Below are positions 7,016 through 16,363 of a DNA stretch of 57,885 nt, one piece after another. The stretch is from JBGTLW01 sp041743835 (lineage in GTDB: Bacteria > Planctomycetota > Phycisphaerae > Phycisphaerales > Phycisphaeraceae). Location: positions 1-57,885 of the forward strand of contig JBGTLW010000050.1 in the NCBI GenBank assembly GCA_041743835.1, written 5' to 3'. Numbering within the stretch: position 1 is the first letter of the stretch; each line of letters starts with the position of its first letter. The position numbers were made by a program, and so were the translations under genes. Below the pieces are notes generated by a model, which worked only from the letters and a program-made list of their open reading frames with translations, did no database searches and was not told the DNA's origin.

Positions 7016-10000
7016 ATGAGCACCATGTCACGGCTGATCTGGCCCCGACAAACCTGGCGTCGCGTCGGCGTCTGCCTGGTCGTGGTGCTGTTACTCGCGC
7101 TGTCCCTTGGGTGGTACCACACACGCCCCGCAAGGCTCACGCCACGCGTCGAGCGGATGCTCAGCGCGCTCACAGGCACCACGGTCACTGTACGCAAAGC
7201 GCAAATCGGCTGGGGCCCCAGCCTCATCATTGAGGGCGTCGAGCTAGCGGTGCCCGGCGACCCCAGCGATGCGGGGCGGGTCTTCGAGGCGGAGCACATC
7301 GTCATCGGCATCGCGCCGGGCCGAGCCCTGCTCGGCGATCTCACCCCGCGGACTTTCGACATCAGCCGGCCAATCCTCTACCTCACCGAAGATGCCGATA
7401 CCGGGCTATACAACCTGCAACGCCTGCACATCGACACCGACGGCCCCACCACCCCGCCACCCAAGCTGCTGCCGCGATCCTTCATCGACGGCGGCGAGGT
7501 ACGCATCGGGCAAACGCGGGGCGGGAGCTATGAAGTCCTTGGCTCGATCGACGTGGTGGGCAGGCTCATCGAACACGATGAGGAGGGCGTTTACCACTTC
7601 CAACTCATGGGACGGGAGATCGGCACGAAGGAACAAGTCGCGCTTTCGGGCACGGCCGACCTCAACACGCTGACCATCGGGGTCCAGGTCGAGGGGCTGA
7701 CGATGGACAGCGTGCACCAGCGGTTCATCCCCAGCGCGTACCGCCAATGGCACCAGGCGATCCGCCCCGAGGGCAGATTCCCGCTGCTGGCCATGCAGAT
7801 CAAACCCAATGCCCAGGGCCAACTCATCCCGACCAATGTCGAGTTGCAACTCGATGACCTGGCGCTGAGCCTGCCAGCGGAACTCATGGGGCTGGGGGAT
7901 GACAAGCATGAGATCCGTATGCTCAATGTCTCGGGTGTGACGCGGATGGTTGGTGACCGGATCCAGGTCCGCTTCACCGGCACGATCGAGGGCATCGCCT
8001 ACACGCTCATCGGGCACCACGGCCTCACGCCAGACGCCCCGTTTGACCTGACGCTTGCCACGGAAGTCTTTGAGCTGCTGGAGAACCCGAAGTTCTTCTT
8101 CGCGCTGCCCGCCATCGCGCAGAAGTACCACGACCGCTTCAGCCCCAGCGGACAATTCAAGACGACGGTGCAATTGAAGCGCTCCGCAGAGGGTGGCCCG
8201 ATCGTCACCACCGGCTCGGTGCAACTGATCGACGCCCACGTGACCTACAGCCGCTTCCCCTACCCCGCCAAGGTGACCGGGGGGACCATCACCTTCAATG
8301 AAACCGACGTCAAGCTCAACGACTTCCAAGCGGTCGGCCCCAGTGGCGCGCGGTTTACTCTAAACGGAACCATCAGCCCACCCGTGGACGGCGCAGCGGT
8401 GGAAATCGATGTGGAACTCATCGACATCCCCATCGACCATCACCTCACAGACGCCATGCGGCCCCGGCACCGAACGCTGGTCGATGCGTTCTTCGATCAA
8501 ACAAAGTATCAGGCGCTCATCGACGATGGCCTGATCCGCGCGGATCAACCCGCTGAGGATGGTCGTCAACCAGAGGCAGAGGAGCCTGCCGGCGTGCCCG
8601 TCTTCAATCTGGGCGGCACGGTGAGGAAGGGCCGTGTGATGATTCGTCGGCCATACGGCAACGACTCGGAGTACGACGTGACCACGGAGATGGAAGTTGC
8701 GGGGCTTCACGCGCTTTACGAGCGTTGGCCTTACCCCATGGTCGCCCAGAGCGGGAAGTTGAGCATCGGGTCCGAATCGGTGCATGTGGACCGGATCAAA
8801 TTCCGCGGCATCACAGGCGGCACCGCCACGCTGCATGGCCAACTGGCCCGGCCCGAGGGCGGCGAGATCGTGCCCGACCTTGCAATCACCGACATCCGCC
8901 TGCCGGTCGATGCCCTGCTCCTCGCATCCATCCCGCGCCCGCAGGATCAGTGGGTGCGCGATGCCCACCTTGACGGGGAGCTGACCGCGACCGGCCGGGT
9001 GTTCCTCCGCGAGGCCCAGGCCCCCGGAGAGGAAGGCATCATCGATTTCCACATCGACGCAAAGATTGAAGACGCCAGGGCCACGCCCTTTGCCGGGGAC
9101 TATGCATTGGACCGGGTGGCCGGCGCGTTTCAGCTCAGCCGGTTCGCGTTGACGCTGGACAAAGTCACCGCGTATCGCGGCGAATCTGCCCATCAACTCA
9201 GCGGGGAGATCGCGTGGGATGAAGACCAGCCCCGATTCAACGTCAACATCGCGGCGCAGGGGCTTGTCATTGAACCGGCTGTGCTGAGCCTGATCCCCGC
9301 CGAGCATGAAGCGCTGGGCAAGGTAATGCCGCTGTTCGAAACGTACAAACCCAAGGGGGTCACAGACATCGCCATGACGTGGGCGGCCAGGGGCGATAGC
9401 GAGAGTTTTGGCCTTGCATTCAACCCGAAGCAACTCGCGTTTGACCTTGGCGAGCATCGGTTGAATCTTACAGATATGAGTGGGCAGGTCCGCGTGTTTC
9501 CCCAGCACCTGGATTTTGATCGATTGCACACAGCCTACCCCGGCGGGACAGCCGACCTGCACGGCATTGTGGGTCTTGGAGATACCCGCACCGTGCTTGG
9601 TCTCGAAGCCAAGGGCGAGCGGATCGATGCCACGACGCGCGCCCTGCTCCCGACAGGGGCAGTCACCGTGCTGGAAGGCCTGGGGTTTGAGGGCGGGTAT
9701 CACGTGCGTGCCGCCAAACTCACACGCAAGCCCCTGGCAGAAGGCGGCTTCACATCTTCATTCACTGGTGTCATTGCGGTGAGCAAAGCCTCGCTGTCGC
9801 TGGGCATTCCTATCACCGGACTGGATGGGCGACTGGGGCTTTCAGTCACGCAGACCACCGATGACGTGGTACCCAGGATTGAATTGGTGGTTGAGGCCGA
9901 GCGCCTGCTCGCATCCGAGCGTCTGATCGCCCCGCTGCACCTGAAACTCCGGAGCAGCCCGGACCTGCGATCCATCACGATGATGGACCTGCGCGGGTCA

Positions 10001-10705
10001 ATGTACGGCGGGATCCTGTCGGGCAAAGGCCTGATCGTGCCCGGCCCCGACGGCTGGTATGCCATGGACCTCACGCTGCATGAGTCCGAGCTCGAATCCT
10101 TCATCGATCCCCAGAAAGCAGTCAACCGCAAACCCGAAGCGAACGCCCACGCCGATACGCTGCTGGCGCAACCGCTGAGGCGGACGGACACTGGCCTTCT
10201 CTCCGCGAGCCTGAGCATCGAGTCGCCGCTCCACGAGGCCGGGAAGCGACAAGGCCGGGGAGCCTTGGAAATCCACGATGCCCGCATGTTCGATCGCCCG
10301 CTTTCGCTCGCGCTGCTGCAAGCGACGAATCTCTCTCTGCCCCAGTCCAGTGCGTTGGACCGTGTGTCTTGCAGGTATGTGCTGATGGACGACTGGGTCC
10401 TCTTCGATTCGCTGAGCTTCGAGTCCCCGAACATCTCGATCACCGGTGCGGGCACGATGTTTTTCCCCACGCGCGAGCTGGACCTGACCATGTACAACCG
10501 CAACCCGCGGGCGTGGGACTTAGGGCCGGTGAACGACCTGTTTAATACGCTCAAGGATCAATTGATTGCCATCCGCGTCAGGGGCACACTCGAAGACCCC
10601 GACGCAAGTGTCGAGTCGCTCGATGGCATCCGTCGATCGTGGGACGACCTGTTCGGAGGCTTCAAGGCACGCCCCCCGATCGCAAGCCAACTGGTCCCCG
10701 AGTAG
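7016..10705 (+). CDS. Large AsmA/DUF3971-like envelope protein
   Basis: 1229 aa with one N-terminal membrane segment at about residues 16-33 and no other, leaving a very long non-cytoplasmic part. Sequence is dominated by repeating beta-strand patterns with G-x-hydrophobic turns. It contains AsmA-type features: a DISRPILYLTED-like segment early, HLDGELTATGRVFLR mid-protein, and a C-terminal IRVRGTLEDPDASVESLDGI block typical of AsmA_C/YhdP/TamB-type proteins. Family members form beta-groove bridges that carry lipids between inner and outer membranes (established). That would fit a two-membrane planctomycete, but the role here is inferred. The start lacks a Shine-Dalgarno. Confidence 0.75.
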   Translation: MSTMSRLIWPRQTWRRVGVCLVVVLLLALSLGWYHTRPARLTPRVERMLSALTGTTVTVRKAQIGWGPSLIIEGVELAVPGDPSDAGRVFEAEHIVIGIAPGRALLGDLTPRTFDISRPILYLTEDADTGLYNLQRLHIDTDGPTTPPPKLLPRSFIDGGEVRIGQTRGGSYEVLGSIDVVGRLIEHDEEGVYHFQLMGREIGTKEQVALSGTADLNTLTIGVQVEGLTMDSVHQRFIPSAYRQWHQAIRPEGRFPLLAMQIKPNAQGQLIPTNVELQLDDLALSLPAELMGLGDDKHEIRMLNVSGVTRMVGDRIQVRFTGTIEGIAYTLIGHHGLTPDAPFDLTLATEVFELLENPKFFFALPAIAQKYHDRFSPSGQFKTTVQLKRSAEGGPIVTTGSVQLIDAHVTYSRFPYPAKVTGGTITFNETDVKLNDFQAVGPSGARFTLNGTISPPVDGAAVEIDVELIDIPIDHHLTDAMRPRHRTLVDAFFDQTKYQALIDDGLIRADQPAEDGRQPEAEEPAGVPVFNLGGTVRKGRVMIRRPYGNDSEYDVTTEMEVAGLHALYERWPYPMVAQSGKLSIGSESVHVDRIKFRGITGGTATLHGQLARPEGGEIVPDLAITDIRLPVDALLLASIPRPQDQWVRDAHLDGELTATGRVFLREAQAPGEEGIIDFHIDAKIEDARATPFAGDYALDRVAGAFQLSRFALTLDKVTAYRGESAHQLSGEIAWDEDQPRFNVNIAAQGLVIEPAVLSLIPAEHEALGKVMPLFETYKPKGVTDIAMTWAARGDSESFGLAFNPKQLAFDLGEHRLNLTDMSGQVRVFPQHLDFDRLHTAYPGGTADLHGIVGLGDTRTVLGLEAKGERIDATTRALLPTGAVTVLEGLGFEGGYHVRAAKLTRKPLAEGGFTSSFTGVIAVSKASLSLGIPITGLDGRLGLSVTQTTDDVVPRIELVVEAERLLASERLIAPLHLKLRSSPDLRSITMMDLRGSMYGGILSGKGLIVPGPDGWYAMDLTLHESELESFIDPQKAVNRKPEANAHADTLLAQPLRRTDTGLLSASLSIESPLHEAGKRQGRGALEIHDARMFDRPLSLALLQATNLSLPQSSALDRVSCRYVLMDDWVLFDSLSFESPNISITGAGTMFFPTRELDLTMYNRNPRAWDLGPVNDLFNTLKDQLIAIRVRGTLEDPDASVESLDGIRRSWDDLFGGFKARPPIASQLVPE

Positions 10706-10744
10706 CAACGATCGCTCATCGCAGCGACTACCGCGTAACCTTCC

Positions 10745-10770
10745 GCCAGCCGCATCTCAGACCGGCTGGC
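10745..10770. terminator. Weak hairpin at the convergent 3' ends
   Basis: GCCAGCCG pairs with CGGCTGGC over a 10-base loop, overlapping the bioD stop codon and lying 40 bp past the AsmA-like gene. No T-run follows on either strand, so termination is only possible. Confidence 0.3.
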
Positions 10771-11527
10771 ACTTGCCAAGCACATCCTCCCATCGCAAGG
10801 TCGCCACCGCGTCAAGCACGCCGGGGTCGATCCGCCCGTGCGCGGGCTGCGTGGCCCCGGGTGCAGACCTGGGCACCACTGCCAGCACCTTGACTCCCGT
10901 CATCTGCTCGATCCAGACACGGTTGCTGGTGATCGAAGGGTCCGCGCCCGAGCCATCCGCATCGAAGCTGTTCATCACCACACCCGCGACACGCAACCCG
11001 CGTTGGCGGAGAAGTTTCACGGTCATGGCCGTATGGTTGAGTGTGCCGAGCACCGACCGCGCCACGACCAGCACGGGATACCCCACCGCCGCAGCCAGAT
11101 CAAGCACGGTGAACCCAGCCTTGTCCGGGTCCAACGGGACCATCAGCCCGCCGACACCCTCAATCAGCAACGCGTCACTGCGCTCATCCAACCGACTCAG
11201 CGCCTGAGTGAGTGCGCTCCAGTCGATCGATTGCCCGCCCAGCGCCGCCGCCATCGCGGGGGCCATCGGCTGGACAAACCGGATCGGGTTGATGACATCC
11301 AACGGCAGGCGGCAGTCCGCAAAGTGAGCCAGGGCCTCGGCATCCTCGTGGACAAGCCCCTCGCGCTCACGCCGACAACCCGAGGACATCGGCTTGCAAA
11401 CGCCCACGCGACCCACGCCCTGCCACCGCAGGGCCGCAGCGATCGCACAGGTGACCACGGTCTTGCCCACACCCGTGTCCGTGCCGGTAATGAAAAGCCC
11501 CGGGCTTTGGAGGGTCATCGGGTCCAT
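10757..11527 (-). CDS. bioD: Dethiobiotin synthetase
   Basis: 256 aa ATP-dependent enzyme closing the ureido ring of dethiobiotin in biotin synthesis. The modified P-loop GTDTGVGKT is at residues 15-23, KPMSSGC follows, and EGVGGLMVPL is the usual central motif; the product-side IKVLAVVP-like segment is near the end. Length is slightly above the usual 220-240. ATG 11527 or ATG 11518 (three codons later) are both possible; neither has a Shine-Dalgarno, and TACGAT lies 9 nt before 11527. No other bio gene is nearby. Biotin made here would serve acetyl-CoA carboxylase, whose AccD subunit is also in the window. Confidence 0.92.
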   Translation of the reverse strand: MDPMTLQSPGLFITGTDTGVGKTVVTCAIAAALRWQGVGRVGVCKPMSSGCRREREGLVHEDAEALAHFADCRLPLDVINPIRFVQPMAPAMAAALGGQSIDWSALTQALSRLDERSDALLIEGVGGLMVPLDPDKAGFTVLDLAAAVGYPVLVVARSVLGTLNHTAMTVKLLRQRGLRVAGVVMNSFDADGSGADPSITSNRVWIEQMTGVKVLAVVPRSAPGATQPAHGRIDPGVLDAVATLRWEDVLGKCQPV

Positions 11528-11629
11528 GGTGTCAGAATCGTACCCGTTGGCGGCTTTGAATTGTGGGCTATCAGGCCCTGCCGGGCCGATTGTCATGTAA
11601 GGCTGACGCCCACTTTTGAGGATAACCCG

Positions 11630-11875
11630 ATGCCCAAGCCCGCTCACAAGTCATTTTCATCCCACCCCGTCGAGATCCAGTCGCTGCTTGTGACGATCGA
11701 GCTGATGCGTGGCCAGACCTTCCGCCGGGCCGACCGGATGCGTGAGGACCTGAGCAAGTTGATCCGCCGGGCCGACCGCATGCTCCTCGCCGCGAAGGAC
11801 ACCCCACACGAGCAGGCCCTGCGTTCAGGCCGCGCCCTACTCAACTGCATGCACTGCGGGCTTCACGCCAACTAA
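11630..11875 (+). CDS. Small hypothetical protein
   Basis: 81 aa, starting MPKPAHKSFSSHPVEIQSLL, mostly helical in appearance and rich in Arg (RRADRMREDLSKLIRRADRM, a near-repeat of RRADRM). It ends CMHCGLHAN. A GAGG Shine-Dalgarno lies about 8 nt before ATG 11630. No family recognised. It is divergent from bioD and converges on the next small gene with only 9 bp between stops, a compact arrangement that supports it being real. Confidence 0.6.
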   Translation: MPKPAHKSFSSHPVEIQSLLVTIELMRGQTFRRADRMREDLSKLIRRADRMLLAAKDTPHEQALRSGRALLNCMHCGLHAN

Positions 11876-11884
11876 AACGCCACC

Positions 11885-12166
11885 TTACGCGGCCACCATC
11901 CTGGCAAACGCACGCCGCATCCCCTCGGGGGTCATCAACCGCCCGGCCTGGCTGCATCGGCGTTGATAGTCGAGCAGTTCCTCGACTCGCACCATGAAGT
12001 ATGCCTTGCCATCCGCAGCCAGGAAGCGGTGGACGCGGAGTTGCCGCGCCGCCGCCGCACGCGCCAGGTCCACCGGCTGGCGACCCACCACCTTGGCCGC
12101 GTCCGCCAGCGACAACGCCTCGCCCAACTCCTGCCGCCACTGCTTGAGCGTAACTTGCCGTTTCAT
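11885..12166 (-). CDS. Small helix-turn-helix (excisionase/MerR-like) protein
   Basis: 93 aa. Residues 15-65 (LSLADAAKVVGRQPVDLARA, then a basic RQLRVHRF wing, then YFMVRVEELLDYQRR) look like the winged helix-turn-helix of the HTH_17/excisionase type: a helix pair, a hairpin carrying a basic residue, and a VxxLxxY helix. A role as a small DNA-binding regulator is inferred. ATG 12166 is preferred over one 16 codons upstream because GGAG lies 9 nt before it. No integrase or phage gene is nearby, so a mobile-element origin is not supported. Confidence 0.6.
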   Translation of the reverse strand: MKRQVTLKQWRQELGEALSLADAAKVVGRQPVDLARAAAARQLRVHRFLAADGKAYFMVRVEELLDYQRRCSQAGRLMTPEGMRRAFARMVAA

Positions 12167-12394
12167 ACTGTCGGCTCCGTAATCGACCCGCCGTGCGCCA
12201 TCCGTCACTTCCACTATGGTCGGCGTTTACGGGTTTGCTACTCGAAGTGAGCCGGGCAAGGTCCGATTATCTACCCGGTGTTGCGCTCGGCTCCGATGGC
12301 CTTAAGTGGCAGACCTCACAACCCGATCTGCTGTCATAGATGGCACCACCGACGGCTGCCATTCACACCCGTCAGTCAGGGGAGCGACCCAACT

Positions 12395-12919
12395 ATGGAC
12401 CACGGCCAGCAATACCAACACCCAGAAACCACCGCCGCGTCGATCGTGTCGGAACTCCAGCAGCGGTGCGAGAAGCTTCGCGATTGGCACATTGAGGCCG
12501 AGCAGCGGATGGGGCAGGAGCGAGCCGCACTCGAGGCCCGCGAGCAGCAAGCCGCACGTCAGCGTGAAGAGAACCACAACCGCAGCCGCGAACTCGACGA
12601 GCGACACCTCGCCCAGGATCATCGCGAGAGGCAGCTCAACGACCGTTCCACCCAACTCGACACCCGGCAGCACGAGATCGAAGCTCACGAGCACCGCGTC
12701 CATCGACTGGAAAACGAGGCCCGCGAACAGCTTGGCGAGCTCAAGGACATGCGCGTGGAGCTTGATGAAGAGTGGGTAGCCGTCAACCGCCTCCGCCGGG
12801 CGCAGGAGGCCCTGGCCGAGGCCCTGGATGCCGACCGCCAGCGGGTCAACGAGATGCGGTTCAAGCTCGTGTCCACCGACGCCCAGCCACAGGAAAGCCA
12901 ACCCCGTCAGGCGGCCTGA
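12395..12919 (+). CDS. Coiled-coil protein upstream of pilT
   Basis: 174 aa, almost entirely charged helix: Glu, Gln, Arg and Leu heptads from about residue 18 to 150, with repeated motifs such as EAREQQAARQREE, DERHLAQDHRERQL and DTRQHEIEAHEHR. No membrane segment or signal peptide. It likely forms an extended dimeric coiled coil. GGGGAG lies 11 nt before ATG 12395. The gene is 98 bp upstream of pilT on the same strand, so a structural or regulatory link to pilus retraction is possible but not shown. Confidence 0.7.
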   Translation: MDHGQQYQHPETTAASIVSELQQRCEKLRDWHIEAEQRMGQERAALEAREQQAARQREENHNRSRELDERHLAQDHRERQLNDRSTQLDTRQHEIEAHEHRVHRLENEAREQLGELKDMRVELDEEWVAVNRLRRAQEALAEALDADRQRVNEMRFKLVSTDAQPQESQPRQAA

Positions 12920-13017
12920 TGGCTTATCGGCCCAAGCCCGCCTAATCACACCGACCGATCTGTCCGAAAAAGAGCGGGGCAACGCGTGATTGATAGACGC
13001 ACCCAGGAGGACCGACC

Positions 13018-14115
13018 ATGCATATCAACGCGCTGCTGCAACTTATGGTGGAACGCGGGGGATCAGACCTCCACATGATGGCGGGGATGCCCCCAGCGAT
13101 CCGTGTGCTCGGCGACCTTTGCCCACTGACCGAACTGGGCGTCATCGACAACGACCACCTTGAACGGATGATGTTTCCCCTGCTCGACGATGAGCAGCGC
13201 AATGCCTTCGAACACAGCCCGACCCGCCGAAACGAGTTGGACTTTTCCTACGGCATCGAAAGCGTGGGCCGCTTCCGTGTCAATCTCTGTCGTCAAAGAG
13301 GCACGCTGGCGGTTGCTGTCCGTGCGGTCCCGCACGAGGTACCCAAGATCGAGGCCCTGGGCCTGCCCCGGCAGGTCGCCGACTTCACCCGGTTCCGAGA
13401 TGGGCTGATGCTGGTCACCGGCCCCACGGGCAGCGGCAAGTCCACCACGCTGGCGGCGATGATCGACCGAATCAACGAAGACCGCCTCGGCCACATCATC
13501 ACCATCGAAGAGCCCATCGAGTACCTGCACCGCTCCAAGCGCTGCTACGTCACGCAGCGAGAAGTTGGCCTCAACCAGGACACCCTCTCGTTCGCCAACG
13601 CCCTCCGCCACGCGCTGCGTCAGGACCCGGATGTGATCCTGGTCGGTGAGCTCCGAGACTTCGAGACCATCTCCATCGCGCTGACGGCTGCGGAAACCGG
13701 GCACCTTGTCCTGGGCACACTGCACACCGTCGGTGCGGCCCAAACCATCAGCCGCATCGTGGACGTGTTCCCGCCGGAGCAACAGCCACAGGTGACGGTG
13801 CAACTCGCCTCGGTGCTACGCGGGGTGGTCTCGCAGGCCCTGCTGATCGACAGCGAGGGCAGCAAGCGGACCCCCGCGGCTGAGATCATGCGGGTCAACT
13901 CGGGGATCGCGGCGATGATCCGTGAGAACCAGATCGCCGGCATCTATCAGGCCATCGAAACCGGGGCCAAAGATGGCATGATGACGATGGACCAGTGCAT
14001 CCTCGACCTAGTCGCCCGGAACCGGGTGACAGCGGATCAGGGCTGGCCCTACCTCCGGACCGAAACGGCACGCCGCAAGCTCGCGCCGATGCTACGGCAA
14101 AGCCTGGCGGCCTAG
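13018..14115 (+). CDS. pilT: Type IV pilus retraction ATPase PilT
   Basis: 365 aa hexameric ATPase of the secretion-ATPase superfamily that powers pilus retraction. Visible features: N-terminal SDLHMMAGMPPAIRVLGDL, Walker A GPTGSGKS at 135-142, the Asp box TIEEPIEYLH, Walker B region DPDVILVGELRD, the His box TGHLVLGTLHT, and a C-terminal AAEIMRVNSGIAAMIRE segment (in place of the AIRNLIRE type). It lacks the zinc-binding CxxC pair of PilB. GGAGG sits 9 nt before ATG 13018. PilT lies far from the pilM-pilB cluster at 52.7 kb. Confidence 0.93.
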   Translation: MHINALLQLMVERGGSDLHMMAGMPPAIRVLGDLCPLTELGVIDNDHLERMMFPLLDDEQRNAFEHSPTRRNELDFSYGIESVGRFRVNLCRQRGTLAVAVRAVPHEVPKIEALGLPRQVADFTRFRDGLMLVTGPTGSGKSTTLAAMIDRINEDRLGHIITIEEPIEYLHRSKRCYVTQREVGLNQDTLSFANALRHALRQDPDVILVGELRDFETISIALTAAETGHLVLGTLHTVGAAQTISRIVDVFPPEQQPQVTVQLASVLRGVVSQALLIDSEGSKRTPAAEIMRVNSGIAAMIRENQIAGIYQAIETGAKDGMMTMDQCILDLVARNRVTADQGWPYLRTETARRKLAPMLRQSLAA

Positions 14116-14450
14116 CTCCCCTCTTCTCAAACCTGCAACACACTGAACTACCACCATCCAATTGGACGGTGGGTGCGGCTACGCGCGATAAGCACCGGCT
14201 GACAGCACAACCGCCCCCACTCTGTCAGGTTGGCAGGTTGCGGGCTATGCACTCAACCGCGGCCAATCCGCCCGCGTCTCGTAAACTACTGCTTATATTG
14301 TGGTTACGACCTAATTTTGGTTCTCGCTGCGTTGCGTTAAGTGGCACCGCTGTTGCTTCCAGTATGGGCATCGTGAGCGGTGCACGCCTGCTGTCGGCGT
14401 ACCCGCCTTGAACTAGGACCCCTACAGCGCATTCAACGGAGACCCCACCC
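14116..14450. other. 335-bp intergenic region upstream of groEL-1
   Basis: No convincing gene. An imperfect inverted repeat (CCACC-TCC-AATT-GGA-GGTGG with one mismatch) at 14151-14172 may end the pilT transcript. The rest must hold the groEL-1 promoter: AT-richer bases occur around 14285-14335, but no CIRCE inverted repeat and no clear heat-shock sigma promoter is visible. Confidence 0.5.
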
Positions 14451-16133
14451 ATGGCCGTAAAAGAACTGGCCTTCGAAGCCGAAGCCCGCGCCAAGCTGCT
14501 CGCAGGTGTCGAGAAGCTGGCCGCAGCCGTCAAGAGCACCCTCGGGCCCCGCGGCCGCAACGCCGTGATCGACAAGTCCTGGGGCGGACCGACCGTGACC
14601 AAGGACGGCGTCACCGTCGCCGAGGAAATCGAACTCGCCGACAAAGACGAGAACATGGGTGCCCAACTCGTCAAGGAAGCCGCATCCAGGACCTCCGACA
14701 AAGCGGGTGACGGCACGACGACCTCCACCGTCCTGGCCGAGGCCCTGTTCAAGTCCGGCCTGCGTCAGGTCACCGCTGGGGTGGACGCCAACGCGCTGGT
14801 CCGTGGCATGAAGAAGGCGGTCCTCGCAGTCGTCGCCGACATCCAGAAACAATCCAAGCCGATCGACGCGACCCGCAAGGACGACATCGCGAACGTCGCG
14901 TCCATCTCCGCCAACAACGACCCGGCCATCGGCAAGATCATGGCCGATGCGTTCATGCGCGTCGGGAAAGACGGCGTCATCACGGTCGAAGAAGGCAAGA
15001 GCCTCGATACCTACGTCGATGTCGTCGAGGGCATGCAGTTTGACCGCGGCTACCTCTCCCCCAACTTCGTCACCGATGCCGACGCTATGACCGTCGAGTT
15101 CAGCAAGGCTCTGGTGCTGGTCTATGAAGACAAGATCAGCTCGATCCAGAAGCTGGTCCCGCTTCTCGAAAAGGTCCAGCAGGCCAAGAAGCCGCTGCTC
15201 ATCATCGCGGAGGACATCGAAGGCGAAGCCCTCGCGACCCTGGTGGTTAACAAGCTCCGCGGCGTGCTCAACGTCTGCGCGGTCAAGGCCCCGGGCTACG
15301 GCGACCGCCGCAAGGCCATGCTCGGCGACATCGCGGTGCTCACCGGCGCAACCGCCATCATGAAAGACCTCGGTATCGAGTTGGACAAGGTCGAACTCGA
15401 TCAACTGGGCCTGGCCAAGAAGCTCACCGTTGACGCGGACAACACCACGATCATCGAGGGTGCCGGCTCAAGCGAAGCGATCAAGGGCCGCATCCAGCAG
15501 ATACGCAACGAAATCGAAAACACCACATCGGACTACGACCGCGAGAAGCTCCAGGAGCGTCTGGCCAAGCTGGCCGGCGGCGTGGCGCAGATCAACGTCG
15601 GTGCGGGCTCTGAGGCAGAACTCAAGGAAAAGAAGGCACGCGTCGAGGATGCGCTGCACGCCACCCGCGCCGCGGTGGCCGAGGGCATTGTCCCAGGCGG
15701 CGGCGTGAGCTTCATCCGTGCAATCGCTGCCCTCAAGAACGTCAAGACCACAAGCGAGGACGAGCAGGCCGGCGTCAACGTCGTGCGCGACGCACTATCG
15801 GTCCCGCTCCGCACCATCGCCGACAACTCGGGCGAACGCGGCAGCGTGGTCGTCGGCAAAGTGACCGAGGGCAAAGGCAGCTTCGGATTCGATGCCCTCA
15901 AACTCGAATACGGCGACCTGCTCGCCAAGGGCATCATCACCCCAGCCAAGGTCGATCGCACCGCCCTGGAGAACGCTTCATCCGTCGCCAGCCTCCTGCT
16001 CACCTGCGACTGCACCGTCACCGAAGCCCCCAAGGATGAAGAGCCCGCCGGCCACGGCCACGGCGACCCGATGGGTGGCATGGGTGGTATGGGCGGAATG
16101 GGCGGAATGGGTGGCATGGGCGGCATGATGTAA
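14451..16133 (+). CDS. groL: Chaperonin GroEL, copy 1 (Gly-Gly-Met tail)
   Basis: 560 aa 60-kDa chaperonin. Hallmarks: TLGPRGRNAVIDKSWGGPTVTKDGVTVA, the ATP-binding AGDGTTT loop, and the hydrolysis aspartate in RVEDALHATRAA. The C terminus carries His/Gly residues and then seven-fold GGM-type repeats, the flexible tail that projects into the folding chamber. In the apical substrate-binding region, GYLSPNF has Asn where E. coli GroEL has Tyr203 (GYLSPYF); copy 2 keeps Tyr. GGAG precedes the ATG. It is separated from groES by the hicBA pair. Confidence 0.96.
   Translation: MAVKELAFEAEARAKLLAGVEKLAAAVKSTLGPRGRNAVIDKSWGGPTVTKDGVTVAEEIELADKDENMGAQLVKEAASRTSDKAGDGTTTSTVLAEALFKSGLRQVTAGVDANALVRGMKKAVLAVVADIQKQSKPIDATRKDDIANVASISANNDPAIGKIMADAFMRVGKDGVITVEEGKSLDTYVDVVEGMQFDRGYLSPNFVTDADAMTVEFSKALVLVYEDKISSIQKLVPLLEKVQQAKKPLLIIAEDIEGEALATLVVNKLRGVLNVCAVKAPGYGDRRKAMLGDIAVLTGATAIMKDLGIELDKVELDQLGLAKKLTVDADNTTIIEGAGSSEAIKGRIQQIRNEIENTTSDYDREKLQERLAKLAGGVAQINVGAGSEAELKEKKARVEDALHATRAAVAEGIVPGGGVSFIRAIAALKNVKTTSEDEQAGVNVVRDALSVPLRTIADNSGERGSVVVGKVTEGKGSFGFDALKLEYGDLLAKGIITPAKVDRTALENASSVASLLLTCDCTVTEAPKDEEPAGHGHGDPMGGMGGMGGMGGMGGMGGMM
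16071..16130 (+). repeat. Tandem Gly-Gly-Met codon repeat
   Basis: A run of 9-bp units (ATGGGYGGN-type) encodes the C-terminal GGM tail of GroEL copy 1. It is a protein-coding repeat, not a mobile element. Confidence 0.9.
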
Positions 16134-16363
16134 CCCGCTACGCCACGGCACTGAAGCGGAGAGCACCTGATGGCCACTAAGATGACTGACCCTACGAGAA
16201 TGACACCGATCTGCCCACAACGAACGGCGGATGTCGCGTCCGTTTACCCGAAGGGTCGCAGCGGCCAACCAAGAGCCTTTTCGCGTGGAAGTGCCGCGTC
16301 GCCGAGGCCAGCCAACACGCGTCCATCTGCGCGTCACTCAACACGATCGGCCGGAGTAACACG
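16134..16363 (+). other. Intergenic stretch between groEL-1 and hicB
   Basis: About 230 bp. A short frame from 16170 is open but has biased, unconvincing composition. The stretch most likely holds the end of the groEL-1 transcript and the hicBA promoter; no strong hairpin or -10/-35 pair was identified. Confidence 0.4.

Noticed and set aside
14116..14450. CIRCE heat-shock operator before groEL-1
   Set aside because: The consensus TTAGCACTC-N9-GAGTGCTAA is absent. A lone GCACTC occurs, but no matching inverted half.
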